Assembly: GCF_949987515.2 (NCBI RefSeq)
Contig: NW_027192650.1
Span: 3,038,001 to 3,102,000, forward strand
DNA from: Delphinus delphis
Taxonomy: Eukaryota > Chordata > Mammalia > Artiodactyla > Delphinidae
Direction of reading: 5' to 3'
DNA: 64,000 nt
Below, piece after piece: positions 63,126 through 64,000 of the stretch; positions within the stretch are counted from its first letter, which is position 1; every line of letters starts with the position of its first letter. Under the pieces are notes generated by a model. That model had not been told where the DNA came from. It made no database searches and was given only the letters and a program-made list of their open reading frames with translations. Made by a program: the position numbers and the translations under genes.

Positions 63126-64000
63126 ATGCATGTGGAACCCAAGTATGATCAACCATGTGAACGGGAGACGTGTTCAAATATGTCTCAGTTTTCCTCCCCT
63201 GGTACTCGGGTGCAACATTCCAGACGCTTTACTAACACTCTCCCCACTTGGAGAGTCAGCGCCTTTAACCTCCTGTTTGGCCCAGTTTGCAATTTCTGCG
63301 GAAGATGAACAGGAATAGCGAGAACAAATGAGAGGCTAGCTGGAGGTGTCTGGACGGGCAAATTTAACTCTCATTTCCCACCAGGAAGAGGAAATAACCA
63401 AAGGCTCAGCGTGCCGTACCGGAACCAGATTAGGGCCTGAAGCCATCCTGCGGTGTTGCGGCCAGGTCACAAGAAAGCGAGTTGAAGAAAGGAGCTCAGG
63501 GGCACTGTAATTCACAAACCTGCAGAGTTATAAATGACAGCTATCGTCCAAAAATAGACTGAAGTAAGGCTGCCAAGAGGACTTGAAAGCGGGGCAGAAT
63601 TGCAGGAAACCGATTTCAGGAGGTAGACTGGAATTGCATTGAAAGCATAGGAAAAGAGGCAGAACGTCCACAATGATGCACTTGGCCAAAAAGGGCGTAT
63701 GCGTTTTTTCCTGAATATATTCAGGAAAAAACGCATACGCCCTTTTTGGCCAACCAAGCAAGCTTGCAAAGGAAATCTGCACTACAATGAAGTCTCACTT
63801 CCCCCCGGTCAAAAGGGCCATCTGAAAAAAGTGTAAAATCCAGAAAGGCAGGACAGGCCATGGAGAACTGGGAGCCTTGTTATGCTGATGGGCGGGATGT
63901 AAATTGCCAACAACCACTCGGGAGAAGTGTATGGTGTTTCCTGAAACATCTAAAAAACAAAGCAACAGAACCTAGGCCACTTCCACTTATGGTCCTATAG
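63126..64000 (+). repeat. Satellite monomer U42, right end cut by window
   Basis: First 875 bases of a monomer, head type B. Perfect palindrome at 63682-63753. L1-derived tract from about 63765 to the window edge, so the array continues beyond. Confidence 0.92.

Larger units (their letters stand above)
1..64000 (+). repeat. Tandem satellite array, ~1,579-bp monomer, delphinid common cetacean satellite type
   Basis: The same sequence returns every 1,576-1,580 bp through the entire window, all copies in one orientation. Using the palindromic word ACATGCATGT as anchor, successive anchors fall at 1535, 3113, 4727, 6343, 7513, 9092 and so on to 63126; 1,579 is the commonest spacing. Exceptions are two copies of 1,614 and 1,616 bp and four of 1,169-1,170 bp. 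No copy is interrupted by a SINE, a younger LINE or unique DNA. The period equals the 1,579-bp component reported for the killer whale (Widegren, Arnason and Akusjarvi 1985, cited from memory), so I infer a delphinid centromeric or heterochromatic block. Identity to that entry was not checked. Most copies carry one KpnI site (GGTACC) about 90 bp before the anchor; it is lost near 58330. Confidence 0.93.

Noticed and set aside
1..64000. CRISPR array
   Set aside because: Repeats are 1.6 kb with no unique spacers and no cas genes.

Overview
The whole window is one uninterrupted tandem satellite array. About 42 head-to-tail copies of a monomer whose usual length is 1,579 bp (36 complete or partial copies of 1,576-1,580 bp type, two 1,614-1,616 bp copies, four 1,169-1,170 bp deletion copies) run in the same orientation from the first to the last base. 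No unique sequence, no intact gene, no RNA gene and no foreign insertion is visible. All open reading frames found are 60-103 codons long and recur once per monomer because the DNA recurs.

Organism. A 1,579-bp tandem component is, from memory, the published size of the common cetacean satellite in the killer whale and other delphinids. Independently, just over half of the monomer is a decayed 3' end of a mammalian LINE-1 element, most like the Laurasiatherian type. Both point to a cetacean, most likely a dolphin-family (Delphinidae) genome, in a heterochromatic block. I could not run a database search.

Monomer layout (counted from the ATGCATGTGG anchor used here): bases 1-557, a sequence of unknown origin; 558-629, a 72-bp palindrome with no spacer; from about 640 to about 1,470, a diverged L1 ORF2 3' end followed by its 3' UTR, on the + strand; the last ~100 bases, sequence of unknown origin leading into the next monomer. 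The palindrome lies directly at the 5' truncation point of the L1 fragment.

Array layout. 1-12248: two related blocks (1-3112 and 9092-12248) offset by 9,136 bp, with long-palindrome and short monomers between. 12249-23647: short and full monomers, with a two-monomer block repeated at an offset of 8,652 bp. 23648-29962: two copies of a 3,157-bp dimer. 29963-39440: two 4,739-bp trimers. 39441-64000: mixed full-length monomers, including the subtype whose L1 portion is closest to a real L1, a recombinant monomer near 53.28 kb, and a homogeneous run at the right end. Nothing here works as a gene set; the interest lies in how the satellite arose and how it is rearranging.
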